The translations under genes were made by a program, and so were the position numbers. Source: Kappaphycus alvarezii (Eukaryota > Rhodophyta > Florideophyceae > Gigartinales > Solieriaceae). Taken from it: a DNA stretch of 64,000 nt. Positions 44,098 to 54,748 of this stretch are shown here, piece after piece (the stretch's first letter is position 1; the number at the start of each line of letters is the position of its first letter). Below the pieces are notes generated by a model. That model saw only the letters and a list, made by a program, of their open reading frames with translations, was not told the origin of the DNA and made no database searches. Location of the stretch: assembly GCA_002205965.3 (NCBI GenBank), contig NADL03000694.1, forward strand, positions 1 to 64,000. The letters are read 5' to 3'.

Positions 44098-45385
44098 TTA
44101 TTTCCAGGCCTTGTTTAGTTGAGCGTCCACGGTTGAGCATTGCAGATGGGTGTCGAAGCAGGGAAAACAGCTTGTTCCGTAAGTGATTGTGTCTTCGGAG
44201 AAATCCTTCCATGGATGGGCAGTGAGTCGCATGTATGCAAGCGGGTCGAGGAGGGGCGGGGATCGAACGTCGGACATCAGGCATCGAGGGCACCGGTCAA
44301 GACTACTGAGGACCGGGTTGCAGAGGCGCAGTAGGACCATGTACGTCCAGATCTCGGGGGAGACTCGAGTGGAGCTGCGTGAGTCTGGGAGCGTGAGAAA
44401 AGGGGAGTTGGCAAAGCAGGTTCGGCGGCTAAGAATCCTCGCTAGGCGTTGGGGTGCGGTATCATGATGCGGGTTAGGCGTCCGTCTTCCGGAAGTAGGT
44501 CGAGGATGATGTTGTAGGTACTGAGCATGGAGCAGAGATGTGCAGCGGCATGAATGGAGGATGTAAGTGTGAGGCCCAGGCCGCCCATTGTGAATGGAAG
44601 TGTTGCGCAGTGCCAAGAAGCCTGATGAAGGTTGCGGTGAATCCTTTGAAAAGCCCCTCGCAGTTCTTCCTCAAACGCATTTGACAAGGAAAGGGTTAGG
44701 TGCGGCGGGGTTGTCCGAAGGGTTTACACGAGCTTGCATGCGCTTGCGCAGTGGCGGAGGAGGTGGAGGAAAGTTTGGGGATCCCGGAGGGCTGGAAGTG
44801 CTGCCCAGATGTTCCGGGCGAACTGGAGGCTGTGTTGGAGGAGAGAAGAGCATCCGTGGTCAGTTCCGATCGAGGACCCGAGCACGTTAGTGGCCTTGGC
44901 AGTGACGATTTTGCAGGGGAGGCGGGGGAGGTTGTCCTTTGCGAACCACAATGCTTCAGTCTTCTGCAAGTTAATAAACATTCCGAGCTGCCTGCCTTCC
45001 CTCTCGATTGTGTGCAGAATCTCCGGGGCGTCACGGGAGGGAAGGATGATGTTGCCGTCGTCAGCATACCATGCGTGCATCGCGGCTGCGGGGAAAGATG
45101 TGTGCAGATGGCGGAGGAAAGGTTGGATGGCGAGTGCGAACAGGTGGATGGCGAGAGGGTCGCCTTGGTGTGTACCTGTCGCAGACTGCAGGACGTAGGG
45201 CCAAAATGCAACTCCGAGGCCCTCCCGTAGGTTAGGTGAACGAACCTGGCCGCCTGGGGTGTAGTCGATGACCGAGCGGAGAAAACAGGAGTGCTCTACG
45301 CTGTTAAAGGCGTTGGAGAGGTCGATTTTCAAGAGGACGTAGTCTTGATCTTTGAGGGCAGCAGCCGTCGTGCGGAGGGCGTGCC
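44098..45385 (-). pseudogene. Non-LTR RT fragment F (distinct lineage)
   Basis: The RT core is open at 44724-45332 (minus): LLKIDLSNAFNSVEHSCFLR, SATGTHQGDPLAIHLFALAI, AWYADDGNII with the catalytic DD, and NVLGSSIG. It continues as LPFTMGGLGLTLTSSIHAAA (about 44.58 kb) and the His/Cys-type C-terminus YMRLTAHPW / ATHCPSMEGFLRRHNHLRNK (about 44.2 kb). It is truncated at its 5' end at about 45385, where an inverted copy of its own C-terminal coding region begins. Frames change at least twice after the RT core. Confidence 0.8.
44135..44294 (+). repeat. Left arm of 160-bp inverted repeat
   Basis: Pairs with 45381-45540 in inverted orientation, about 94% identical by eye over 160 bp. Both arms encode the ATHCPSMEGFLRRHNHLRNK region of the RT family. 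Confidence 0.9.
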
Positions 45386-45540
45386 CTCTATGCCTGATGT
45401 CCCACGTTCAATCCCCGCCCCTCCTCGACCCTCTTGGCAGACATGCGACTCACTGCCCATCCATGGAAGGATTTCTCCGAAGGCACAATCACCTACGGAA
45501 CAAGCTGTTTTCCCTGCTTCGACACCCATCCGCAATGCTC
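45381..45540 (-). repeat. Right arm of 160-bp inverted repeat
   Basis: Inverted partner of 44135-44294. It begins exactly where the RT reading of fragment F ends at its 5' side. Confidence 0.9.
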
Positions 45541-45950
45541 AGCCCCACCCTCGAGTACACCTTCCCCGCGGAAAACCACCTCCTGCCCCAAGAGCGCCAC
45601 AGGATGGACATCTTAATCAATAACTACGAATTCTCTCCTCGTCTCTGAGCAATAGACGTCTTCGTCGCAAGCCGGTACACAGCTGCCGCCATTCCCCACA
45701 CCCTCAAGACCCCAGGCGGCGCCAGTTCCCCTGTGGAGACCCGGAAGAGAGCACGCTACGCAGACCTTTGCGCAACAATATACGCCGACCTCTTCCCCCT
45801 TGGCTTTGCCACACATGCGGCATTGGACTTCTCTGCTCCACATGCGCTTGGGAAGATTGCCGCCTTCTTCCCAAGACGCGGCACTACCGCTGCCGTCGAA
45901 TACGACGGCCTGGTCACTACCCACTCCTCCCGGTCCTCCAAATGACGGCC
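45381..45950 (+). pseudogene. C-terminal fragment G of a non-LTR retrotransposon
   Basis: Plus strand: GRHATHCPSMEGFLRRHNHL, RHRMDILINNYEFSPRL, then after one stop AIDVFVASRYTAAAIPHTLK, KRARYADLCATIYADLFPLG and PHALGKIAAFFPRR. This is the zinc-finger and putative nuclease end (MDIL...AIDV) of the family seen in F. A tract AAAAGAAGAAGAAGAAG at about 46028 follows and may be its 3' tail. Confidence 0.7.
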
Positions 45951-46080
45951 CGCGCTGTCGCCCGCCGTCCTCTGTCTCTCGCATCCCCCGATGCCTGAGA
46001 GCCCCAGCTCGGCCCATTGAACCCACAGTAAAAGAAGAAGAAGAAGACTTTACCAAGCAGGAAAGGGGGGCTAGCGGCCC

Positions 46081-46761
46081 TCAAAAGGGGAAAAATCTAT
46101 CCGAGCCAGGAGCGGTTGAGTTGTCGTCGGTTGATCGCGACAGAAGTTCGTTGTTGTATGAGCGAACTGATAATCGTGAACAAGCGATCGCGCTCGAAGG
46201 CAGGGCTACTGCCTTTCCGTAGAGCGATGTACTCAGCAATTCTGGAGAGACCTCGTTCGGCACCGGGACCGGCAGACCCGTATATATCGAAAGCCATCGG
46301 GTGGAAGTCGATACGTAGTTCGGCGCAGAGGTGGCCATAGCGGAGAGATTTCGCGCGCTCAGATGCAGTAAGGGCAGCGAGGGGCGTGTGAATCCGCTGT
46401 TGGGCGTATGGAGCGGAGTGGGGCCTGATGACAGTGACGTCGTAGCCCTGGGGACGGGAGAGAACTGGACATCATTGATGTAGATGTCGAGGCGGCGGCG
46501 GGAGTTGGAGGGTCGGGGCAAGTCTTGCGGGAAGGTCCATTCCCGGACGGGGCGAATCCCAATTGATAAGCGTGATACCTCGGAAATGAGGCGGTCGCGA
46601 ACACAATTGTGGCACCGCATGGAGCCGTCGGCGCAGGGACAGACAGAGGCATGGTGTCCGTAGGAATCCAGGGTGAGGACAGTGCGGAAGTGGGCGGCGG
46701 CGCAATAGGTGCATGGTTGTGTGCCAGAGAAGATGGGGACACCAAGACGGAGGCAAACCAT
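46081..46761 (-). pseudogene. C-terminal fragment H of a non-LTR retrotransposon
   Basis: Open minus-strand frame of 226 codons: MVCLRLGVPIFSGTQPCTYC, SYGHHASVCPCADGSMRCHN, REWTFPQDLPRP and RRLDIYINDVQFSPVPRATT. It has the same zinc-finger and nuclease-like layout as N1, N2 and F/G but is diverged from them. It ends before 46081 and abuts the 5' side of element N2, which points the other way. Confidence 0.7.
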
Positions 46762-46890
46762 GGTTCACCAGACTTCAGGAGCGGCCCGGGTACCGAGATG
46801 GCTCTGCAGGAGGTTGTGAAAGGGACGGGAGATGTGGGAAGAAACGACGGAAGCTAGGCGGCGGAGGAAAAGCGTATTTAGTTCCTAGAG

Positions 46891-47854
46891 ATGGCCCTCA
46901 TCGTCGCATCGCCACCGTCACCGACAACCCTTGCCGCCTCGACCCCCGCACCGGCGAACCCGAACCCGTTCGCCCGCCTGCCCCCGACCTCCTCCACGTA
47001 GGGTTCGCCCCGTCCCCTACGTCCTCCTTCCCATCGTTCGACACAGCACACCGCCAGCTCTGCTTGGCCGCCGCTCTTGCCAAGACAAACCTGCCCCCCT
47101 TCGTCCTAGTCCCGCTCGTCGGGAAATTGTTCTACTTATACTTTCCCGCCCCGGCTCGCCCTGACGTTTTCAACGTCCTCGCTCATCTCCGTCTGACGTA
47201 TCCGGACCTATACGTCGCGCCGCTTACGCTCACACAGCACTGCTCTACGCTGGACATCTCTGCCGCCCAGGGTGTGGCCACCCGCCTCCAACGTGAAGCG
47301 GCTCGCCTGGTGAGCCCCAAACTGCGCTCGTGGGTTGCCCCCCACGTCCGCAACGCCATGGCGATCGCCCTCCGTCACGATGCCCGCCTCATTGCTGAGG
47401 CGCGCCGCCCGACCCGCGGGATTCCCGCCCGCACGCCCGCCCAAACACCGGCCCCAAATCCCGTCAAACCCACCGCCCCGGCCCCGACCAAACCCGTCCC
47501 GACCTCACCCGGCCCCGCACAAGCCCCAAACGCCCCAACGGGGGCACACCATCCTCCCCCCCTGCCGCTCCTCGCCCCGCCCCTCAACACACATCCGACC
47601 TCACACTTCGGTCCCCGGGCTCTTCCCCGTCGGCGTCAAAACGCCGATGCCCCGCAACCGAAGACGCCCAGGCGTCGGAGTTTCTTATGGTGCCCAACGC
47701 ACCACTGGCGCCCACGGCCGTTCTCCCTCCCACCGTCGCCTCCGCAGCAACGATGGGTAAGGAGTCCGCATCGCACGTTCCCATGCAGCCGTTGATGGCT
47801 GGCATACAAGGTGCGGAGGAGCCCCACCACCAGCCAAGAGGCCAGTCGGCCTAA
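46891..47854 (+). CDS. ORF1 of N2
   Basis: The ATG at 46891 (MALIVASPPSPTTLAASTPA) is followed by a -1 shift near the CCCCC at 46981-46985. The frame LHVGFAPSPTSSFPSFDTAH...LVPLVGKLFYLYFPAPARPD...LTQHCSTLDISAAQGVATRL follows, then a Pro-rich tail, and a further -1 shift leads to PNAPLAPTAVLPPTVASAAT...EEPHHQPRGQSA, with the stop at 47852-47854. Its middle part lines up in pattern with N1 ORF1. The likely role is binding the element RNA. Confidence 0.65.
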
Positions 47855-50800
47855 CTCCGCTCCTCCCCACCATGGACCTGGTCCACCCCATGGAATCGGA
47901 CCCCCGCCGCATGATACATCGGCGTCATTCCCCTTGCCCACTCCCCTGGAAATCCTCTCAACACCCTACCGCGACTCGGATATCTTCCAAGATATCCCTG
48001 CTCCCTGCCTCACCCAATTTATCCTCCTGTTTATCAAGCTGGTCAAAGCTGCGGCGAATGCTCGTGGGGAAGACGCCACTCAACGAGCATTCCTTCACCT
48101 CCACATGCTGCCCACGGCTGTCCTCCGTCGCTGTCTTCGGGGAGAGCGCGGATGGCGGGACCCCAAGAGCCAACGGATCGCCCTCCGAGAACGCCTCCGT
48201 CGTGCGCACACGGGCTCGCAGTGGGGAGCACTCTGGGCCGAAGCTCTCGCAGCTCATCAGGCTCGGCTAGAATGGTGGGAAGGAAACACGCTGTACGCCC
48301 CAACAGTCCCCGGCGACATCGGGCGCGCCCGTCGTGCAGAGGCCCTTTGCGCCGATGCGCGATATGGTAAGGCCATGCGCGCCCTCCACAATGGCCCGCT
48401 CGCCGACGTCAACGACCCGGCGACGATTCAGCGGCTCCGGGACCTGCACCCGTCCCCGCCGAGCCCTGTCTCGCCGCTCCCGGAAGGACGGCTCCCGCCG
48501 CCCCCGTGCATCACCGAGGCTGCTGTGGAACACGCGGTCCGCGGCGTCCCGCGGGACACCACCGCCGGACCCGAACGAACGCCGTCGCGCTGGTTCCACC
48601 TCCTCGTTAAGACTCGCGTCAGTCCCGAAGCCGGCGTGACCGGTCTGCGTGTCCTGACACAGCTCGTTTCTCGGCTCGCACGGGGGAACTCCCGGACGCT
48701 GTGCTTCCCCTCGTGGCAGCGGCGACGCTCCTCCCGCTTCAGCCGACTCCCGACAAGGTCCGCCCGATCGCCATCGGGTCTGTGCTTCGCAGGATAGTGA
48801 CGAAGGCACTGCTCCCGGCCGCAATAGCCGACTCACACTCGGTTATGTCGCCGCATCAGACGGCCAACGGTGTTAAAGCCGGGTTGGACTCTATTGTACA
48901 CGACACCCGCACGACACTACGCCGCTTCTCCGCCACCCCGAACGTCGCCACGGTCCTCATAGACGCTAACAACGCCTTTAACCGCGTTGATCGGCAGTCT
49001 ATGCTGGACCACCTACCAATGCTCGCCCCCTCGCTTGCCCGCTTCGCAAACATGATCTACGGCCGAATGCAACCGCCATTGCTTGTCCCGAACCGGGATC
49101 GCACCGTCATACCAAGTGCCCAGGGCACCCAACAGGGTGACCCGGCCAGCATGTTGTTGTTCTCGCTAACGATCCAACCCCTCATCCGTCGGGTTGCTGA
49201 GATCCCCAACATTGCTCTATGCCAATGGTACGCCGATGACGGCACTATCGTCGGGAACCTTGGCGCCATCCGTCAGGCGCTCAGGCTCCTTGCCCGAGAT
49301 GGTCCCACGGTTGGCTTCCATGTCAACCCACGAAAGACACGCATATACTGGCCTCACGTCATGCCGCAGGATCGAGCAGCCCTCTTAGCGGAATTCCCTC
49401 TCGCAGAATGCTCGCGGGACGGCTTTCCGCTTCTAAGGGCCCCCATTGGGAACAAAGCGTTCACGGAGAGTTTTCTCCGGTCCAAGATTGCTCAGTGCCG
49501 CCGGACCCTGGACCGCCTCCTGCTGGTCCGCGACGCCCGCGCCCGGTTCCACATGCACCGGATCTGTGCCTCTGCATGCCTCCTATCGCATGCATTCAAG
49601 CTCTCAGATCCGCGCTTAGCCGAGTCCGCCGCAGAAGAATTTGATGATCTACAACGGTCATCATATGAAAAGCTACACGGCATAGCTCTCACGGACCGAG
49701 CCTGGGACCAAGTCTGCCTCCCCATGCACCTCGGAGGTCAGGGCTTCGAAAGCATCGCCTCGTGCCTCCACGGCGCTGCCGCCGCCAGCATCATTGATGC
49801 TGCGCCCGCACGGCAGCGAACTTCCGCATACGCCACGCCGCGTGCTTGTGCACTTGCTTCTGGCCGCTACCGCGGCGACCGGTCCTTCCTCCTCCGTCAG
49901 GCTGGGCCTTCTCTCCGCCGTTTCGCCCTCTCCATCCCCGGGATAGTCGACCTTTCCACCCTTGACCCTCCAACTCTAGCTGCTTCACCCACCAACACTC
50001 TAACCCTTCTCAAACGGGTGCAGCAAGAGGCGCGGGCAAGAGTACATTGGCACGACGACTCCTGGGCGAATGCCCCAAACCCGACCGCACACAGCGACGC
50101 CGACATTCGACATCGCATCCGTGGCCTAGCGTTCCGCCGCAGCCCCGCTGCGGCGTTTCTCTTCGCTCACCCCACGGCAGCTACGAAGGTCCACACCACA
50201 CACTGGCAGACCATGCTCCGCCGTCACCTCGGACTGCCAGTGTATGATGACTCCATGCCCCTCAACTGCCACCACTGTGACCACCCCTTGGACACCCTCG
50301 GGGATCACGCCGCCGACCTCTGCTGCCCTGGTTTCGGCCGTCGTCACCGCCATAACTCGCTCTGTAATGCGATTGCGACACACGTTACCCGCGCCGCGGG
50401 TCTGGATACTCGGCACGAGGTTCCGTTCCTCGTCCCGGGCACTGAGCTCCGGCCCGCCGATATCCTTGTACAACCGCCCCCAACCCCGGAAGGCACAACG
50501 TTGCGCCCCATTGCCTGTGACATCACTGTCGTCTCACCGTTTAAGGCCGCAGTTCGCACCAAGGCGACCCAGGTCGCCGGAGGCGCTGCTGAACTGGCGG
50601 CCCGCGATAAGGTCACAACCCTGGAACGCAACATCGCCCGACGCCTCCCCGCTCCCTCAACTGGCCCATCTTCTGCGCCTTACACGCCGAACTTCACATT
50701 TCGACCACTGGCGTTTGATTCCCTAGGTGCCCCTTCCCCAGGAACTATTGCAGTTATCGAGGAGTTAGTTCCACGGATCGCGTCCAAGTGTCACTCGACA

Positions 50801-50926
50801 GTTGGCGTTATCCGCCGCCGTATCTACCAGCGACTGAGTTGCACCCTCTGGTCATCCATCGCTGAAGCTATCCTGTCGCGAGCCCCGATGCGCATGGACG
50901 ACGATGTACACCCGGTTAGATCTTAA
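47811..50926 (+). CDS. ORF2 of N2: reverse transcriptase with C-terminal zinc finger and probable restriction-like endonuclease
   Basis: Same architecture as N1 ORF2. N-terminal: STPYRDSDIFQDIPAPCLTQ, KLVKAAANARGEDATQRAFL and LPTAVLRRCLRGERGW. A lost G in the run at 48682-48686 shifts the frame into ELPDAVLPLVAAATLLPLQP. RT: DKVRPIAIGSVLRRIVTKAL, TVLIDANNAFNRVDRQSMLD, AQGTQQGDPASMLLFSLTIQ, catalytic WYADDGTIVG (about 49.23 kb), VNPRKTRIYW and LLRAPIGN. C-terminus: LNCHHCDHPLDTLGDHAADL, RPADILVQPP and IACDITVVSPF. No ATG opens the first frame; expression may need coupling to ORF1, whose end it overlaps. 741 codons from 48701 are unbroken. Confidence 0.88.
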
Positions 50927-50990
50927 CCGTATAGTTAGGACGTGCGCAGTCCCCAGTAGATACTGAACGCATTAAACTTCTTCTTCTTCT

Positions 50991-51188
50991 TCATTAAGAT
51001 AAGTAAAAAGAGTAAAAGATTTCTGCTTTCTTCTTACAACAACATCGCATGGAAAATATAGGAAAATTAATGTGCAGGAGAGGATGTAATGCTTCATTGT
51101 TTGAAACGTCATTTATTAAGCATAGTGCTGTACAGTACCACAGAATCCGCAGCGCGTGACTTCGTGTCACGGCCTCCAATTCTCTGGG
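50991..51188. other. Flank between N2 and Ty3 element B
   Basis: Short AT-rich stretch with TGCTGTACAGTACC at 51127-51140. No gene. Confidence 0.4.
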
Positions 51189-51193
51189 GTCAC

Positions 51194-51415
51194 TGTGAGC
51201 TCCACGTGTACGCCTGTACACGTGTACTCGCTCTTGGCTGTATCGCGGCGTTGATAATGGACTGGCGCGGGGTTTGTATTGAGTGGAAGGGAAGAGAGAA
51301 GCGGAGAGAGGCGGCGAATAAACTGAGTGTGTTTTTGTTTTGGTTTTGTTGAGTGATCTACCTATTTTTGCGCAACCGGGCGCTGGAGAAAGGCGGACAA
51401 AAGTAGCCGCTTTCA
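51194..51415 (+). repeat. 5' LTR of Ty3 element B
   Basis: TGTGAGC...CTTTCA, 222 bp, with AATAAA at 51317-51322 that could serve as polyadenylation signal. Confidence 0.96.
51203..51224. promoter_or_regulatory. Palindrome with two CACGTG boxes at the start of the LTR
   Basis: CACGTGTAC-GCCT-GTACACGTG is a perfect 9-bp inverted repeat with a CACGTG (G-box/E-box) at each edge. It is conserved in the 3' LTR at 56021-56042. It lies in what should be U3 and is a good candidate for a bHLH or bZIP factor site. Confidence 0.55.
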
Positions 51416-51436
51416 TTGGTACTTCTGTCGAGGGTA
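51416..51436 (+). other. Candidate primer-binding site, element B
   Basis: TTGGTACTTCTGTCGAGGG follows the LTR directly and closely resembles the sequence in the same place in element A (TTGGTACTCTTGTGGAGGG). The two elements probably use the same or related tRNA primer. Confidence 0.5.
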
Positions 51437-51457
51437 CTTTGTCTGTTGTTAGACAGG

Positions 51458-52633
51458 ATGAGCGAAAGTACCCTTTTATTCGATGGATCGAGTGTGGCCG
51501 ACATCGACTACTTCCTATTCTATTTCGAGAATGTGGTCAGGACGGAGGGATCTCAGGAAGAGAAGGCTCGGGCCCTGATCCAGTTTCTTCGAGGAGATGC
51601 ATTCCAGTTCTTCTACCAGAAGTTCACGGAAGGTGGGAGTTTGACGCAAGAAGGCATGGATTATGACAAGGTGTGCGCTGCACTAAAAGAGAAGTTTCGC
51701 CCAAAAGAGGACCCCCGTTTGGCCGTCGAAAAGGCACTGTCGTTGGAGATTAAGGAGGGAGATGACCTTGGTATGTTTGTCAAGAGAGCCGATGAGTCGT
51801 ACAAGGCAGCTGGGTTCTCTGACGAGCAGAAGTTCTTCTTTCTTACTAAGGTAGCAGTTGTTGGGGAAGAGGTCCGCTCGTTTGTTGTCTTGCACGCTCC
51901 TTCGTCGTACGGGGAATTGAAAGAGGCGTTAATTGAAAGAGGCGTTAACAAATTACCAAGAGTTGCGTAATCGTTTTGGCTCGTCGCAAGGATCGGAATC
52001 TGGGGTGAAGTTCAGCGTACCGAACGACCCGGTCCTTCGTGGCGAGGTGAGAGGCATGGGGAGGAAGACAGATGGAGATAAGATCGATGCGCTAGCGTCG
52101 CAGTTGGCGGATTGTCGCTTCTCGTGAAGAAAGGCGGGGCCGGCAAAGATACGGGTGGAAGCTCAGTAGGACCGGCCAGTCCTGCCAGGCAAGGGCAGGG
52201 TGGCGGAAGCGAAATACCGCGTTGTGGGTATTGTGGGAAGGTTGGACATGACAAGCGGACGTGCTGGAAGAAGGAGAGAGAGGAACGTGCTGCCCAGGTG
52301 TGCGCGTTTTGTGGGAAGCATGGGCACGGGGAGGATGATTGTTGGGCGAAGAAAAGGCGTGAAGAGGAGAAGTCTGTGAAGGGTGGCGGGTCGAATGTCA
52401 CGGTGATTCAGGAGGAGTCGCATGTAGCGGCGGTGCGCAGGGGAAGGAATGGCGAACCCCTACAGAAGAGGCCGGCGACAGAGCGCCAGGACCCGATGGA
52501 CATCCGCCGAATCATTGATGTTCCATCGCCGCAACCGGTTCCTAATTCATCTAAGAAGGGCCCGAAGCCGAAGAAGACGAGAAAGGGTGGCGGACGTGGC
52601 AGTGGAAAGAAGAGATTGGAAGGGTTCGTGTAA
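51458..52633 (+). CDS. gag: Gag with two CCHC zinc knuckles, Ty3 element B
   Basis: The ATG at 51458 gives MSESTLLFDGSS, then capsid-like FLRGDAFQFFYQKF, MDYDKVCAALKEKFRPKEDP and KRADESYKAAGFSDEQKFFF, homologous to Gag of element A. A 16-bp tandem duplication (TTGAAAGAGGCGTTAA at 51917-51932 and 51933-51948) breaks the frame. Reading resumes as YQELRNRFGSSQG, then after a -1 shift two zinc knuckles appear, CGYCGKVGHDKRTC and CAFCGKHGHGEDDC (52.2-52.35 kb). A basic tail (KKGPKPKKTRKGG) ends at an in-frame TAA at 52631, although similarity to element A continues past it. Confidence 0.85.
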
Positions 52634-52642
52634 AGGTATGAC

Positions 52643-53132
52643 GTGGAGGCAGGGCTTGCCCAAGCAAATGCAGGAGTTTCGTTTGGACAGATATTGAGGG
52701 GTGACCTGAAAGATGCAGATAAGGCATTGAAGAAGTTGATGAAGAACAACAGGGGTCGGGTTTCGGCTGTTGATGAGAATTTGGATTGCAGCTCTGAAGA
52801 TGAGGGAGGACTAGCTTGCCCGAAATCTCGAGAAACATCTCGCGGGATTGGCCAGTCCCGGAATCGTAAGGAAGCCAAAATTGGGTCTCGTGGGACCGGC
52901 CAGTCCTGGGAGACGGGTGAGGCTGGGAAAGCTGTGTCAGCCGCGGTAAGGGGACGCAAGTTACGCATGGTGGCGGTGAAAGTCTACGGGAGTGATGTCA
53001 GGGCCTTGTTGGATACTGGTGCATTGCCCAAATCATGTCGAGGAGACTCTGTGAGGAGTTGCATCTCAGTCCGAGTGAGACGACACGCCGTATCACTGTG
53101 GCCGATGGGGCTACGGCAAGAGTACTGGCGAG
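52643..53132 (+). CDS. Aspartic protease region, Ty3 element B
   Basis: After the in-frame stop, RYDVEAGLAQANAGVSFGQI and LRGDLKDADKALKKLMKNNR match element A. The protease motif ALLDTGA is at about 53008-53028. A -1 shift just after it gives IMSRRLCEELHLSPSETTRR and ITVADGATARVL, matching the protease body of element A. The rest of the protease C-terminus and the acidic linker (about 650 bases in element A) are missing, and RT begins almost at once. The enzyme is probably not functional in this copy. Confidence 0.75.
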
Positions 53133-54748
53133 GTGACACGGGTCCCTTTGACGTTTGACACTGGCTGGAGCATCAACGACATCACCCCCGGGAAGGTTCC
53201 ATTTACGCATGCCTTCGAACTCGATGACCATATGCCCATCTGTGAGCCAGTTAGGCGGGTTCCGCCGAAATACAACAAGATAATTCGAGAAGAGGTTAGC
53301 CGGATGTTGGAAGGGGGGATTATTCGCCCGTCGCAGTCGCCGTGGGGATTCGCGGTGGTAATTGCGACGAAGACAGACGGTGAACCTAGGTTTTGTGTGG
53401 ACTTCCGTCCCTTGAATAAGAGGATGAAGGCCGACAGGTGGCCCATCCCGAATATAGAGGATTTAATAGACGAGATGCAGGGTTGTTCGATATTCACCAC
53501 GCTTGACCTATTTACGTGTTACTGGAACATACAGTTGGATGAGTCCGTTCAAGAGATGACGACGTTCCGGTGTAAGTATGGGGCGTTTTGTTTCAAGGTA
53601 ATGCCGTTCGGAATGAAGAATGGGACGGCGTGTTTCCAAAGGGTGGCGGTTATATTGTTCGGGGACTTGCCCTTTGTTACAGTGTACATTGACGACATGG
53701 TGATCAAGTCAAAGACGTGGGACGAGCATCTGCGGCATGTACAAGTGGTGCTCGACCGTCTGAGGGGCGTTTATCTGAAGTTGAAACTGAAGAAGTGCAC
53801 ATTTGGTGCGTCTGAGGTGGAGATGTTGGGACATGTAGTTAGTGGGAAGGAGGTGCGGACAGACCCCCGTAAGATCGAGGTTATCGTCAATGCGCCTAGC
53901 CCTACGTCAAAGAAGGAATTGCGGTCGTTTTTAGGGATGGCATCGTATTACAGGAGGTTCATTCCCGGGTTCGCGCACATCGTGGCCCCGCTTCATGGAT
54001 TGACGAGTCCTGGTGGGAAGTTCGAGTGGGATGCGGAGGCGGGGAGGCGTTTACGAGTTTAAAGAGAGCTATGACGACTCCTCCCGTGCTGGCATTGCCG
54101 GATCTAAACAAGCCGTTTACTGTGCATACTGATGCGTCAAAGGCTGCTGTCGGGGCGGTGTTGTTGCAGAAGGATGAGGATGGGAGGGACCACCCGACGC
54201 AATTCGCAAGTAGGACTTTACAAGAGACGGAAAGGAGGTACAGTACGTTCGAGCGTGAGGCTTTAGCGGTGATATTCGCGCTCAAGAAATTCAGACCGTA
54301 CCTACTCGGCTCCCCGTCCGTGGCGTTTTCCGATCTTCAGGCCCTTCGTACGACGTTCTCGAAGAAGGATATGCATGGCAGGTTGGCCAGGTGGTTAAAC
54401 ATTATGGCTGAATATGAGTTCGAAGTGCGCCATCGGCCGGGAACCCAGAACGCCACGGCGGATTATTTGTCAAGGTCAGGCATTGACAAACCGGAGATGA
54501 CTAGCGAGGAGGAGGCGCACAAAGTGGAGATAGACAAATACCTAGTTGAGGGAAGTGTGAATGTTATTGATGTTACAGAGGAAGGGGGTACATTTGAGGA
54601 AGGTTTGCGGGCGGTGAGGAATTTTTTGGAAATGCGGGACTGGCCAGTCCCGAGCAAAAAGTATCGCCGTCAGGCAAAGGCTTTTTTGGTTTCGGATTCG
54701 GTCCTGTTTCGGAGGGTGAAAGGGGGTTGCGCGTTGTGCCCCCCATAG
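53133..54748 (+). CDS. pol: Reverse transcriptase and RNase H, Ty3 element B
   Basis: RT is one unbroken frame: FTHAFELDDHMPICEPVRRV, SPWGFAVVIATKTDGEPRFC, LDLFTCYWNIQLDE, MPFGMKNGTACFQ, catalytic YIDD at 53685-53696, LGHVVSG and FLGMASYYRRFIPGF. A lost G in the run at 54041-54044 shifts into RNase H: FTVHTDASKAAVGAVLLQKD, FEREALAVIFALKKFRPYLL, ALRTTFSKKDMHGRLARWLN and RHRPGTQNATADYLSRSG. In the YxDD and RNase H motifs no catalytic residue appears lost. Confidence 0.92.

Larger units (their letters stand above)
46891..50990 (+). mobile_element. Non-LTR retrotransposon N2 (nearly complete)
   Basis: GC-rich two-ORF element with the N1 layout. ORF1 is 46891-47854 and ORF2 about 47811-50926. The 3' end carries a CTT microsatellite (CTTCTTCTTCTTC near 50979) that may be its tail. 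Only single-base frame corrections are needed. No target duplication was identified. Confidence 0.85.
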
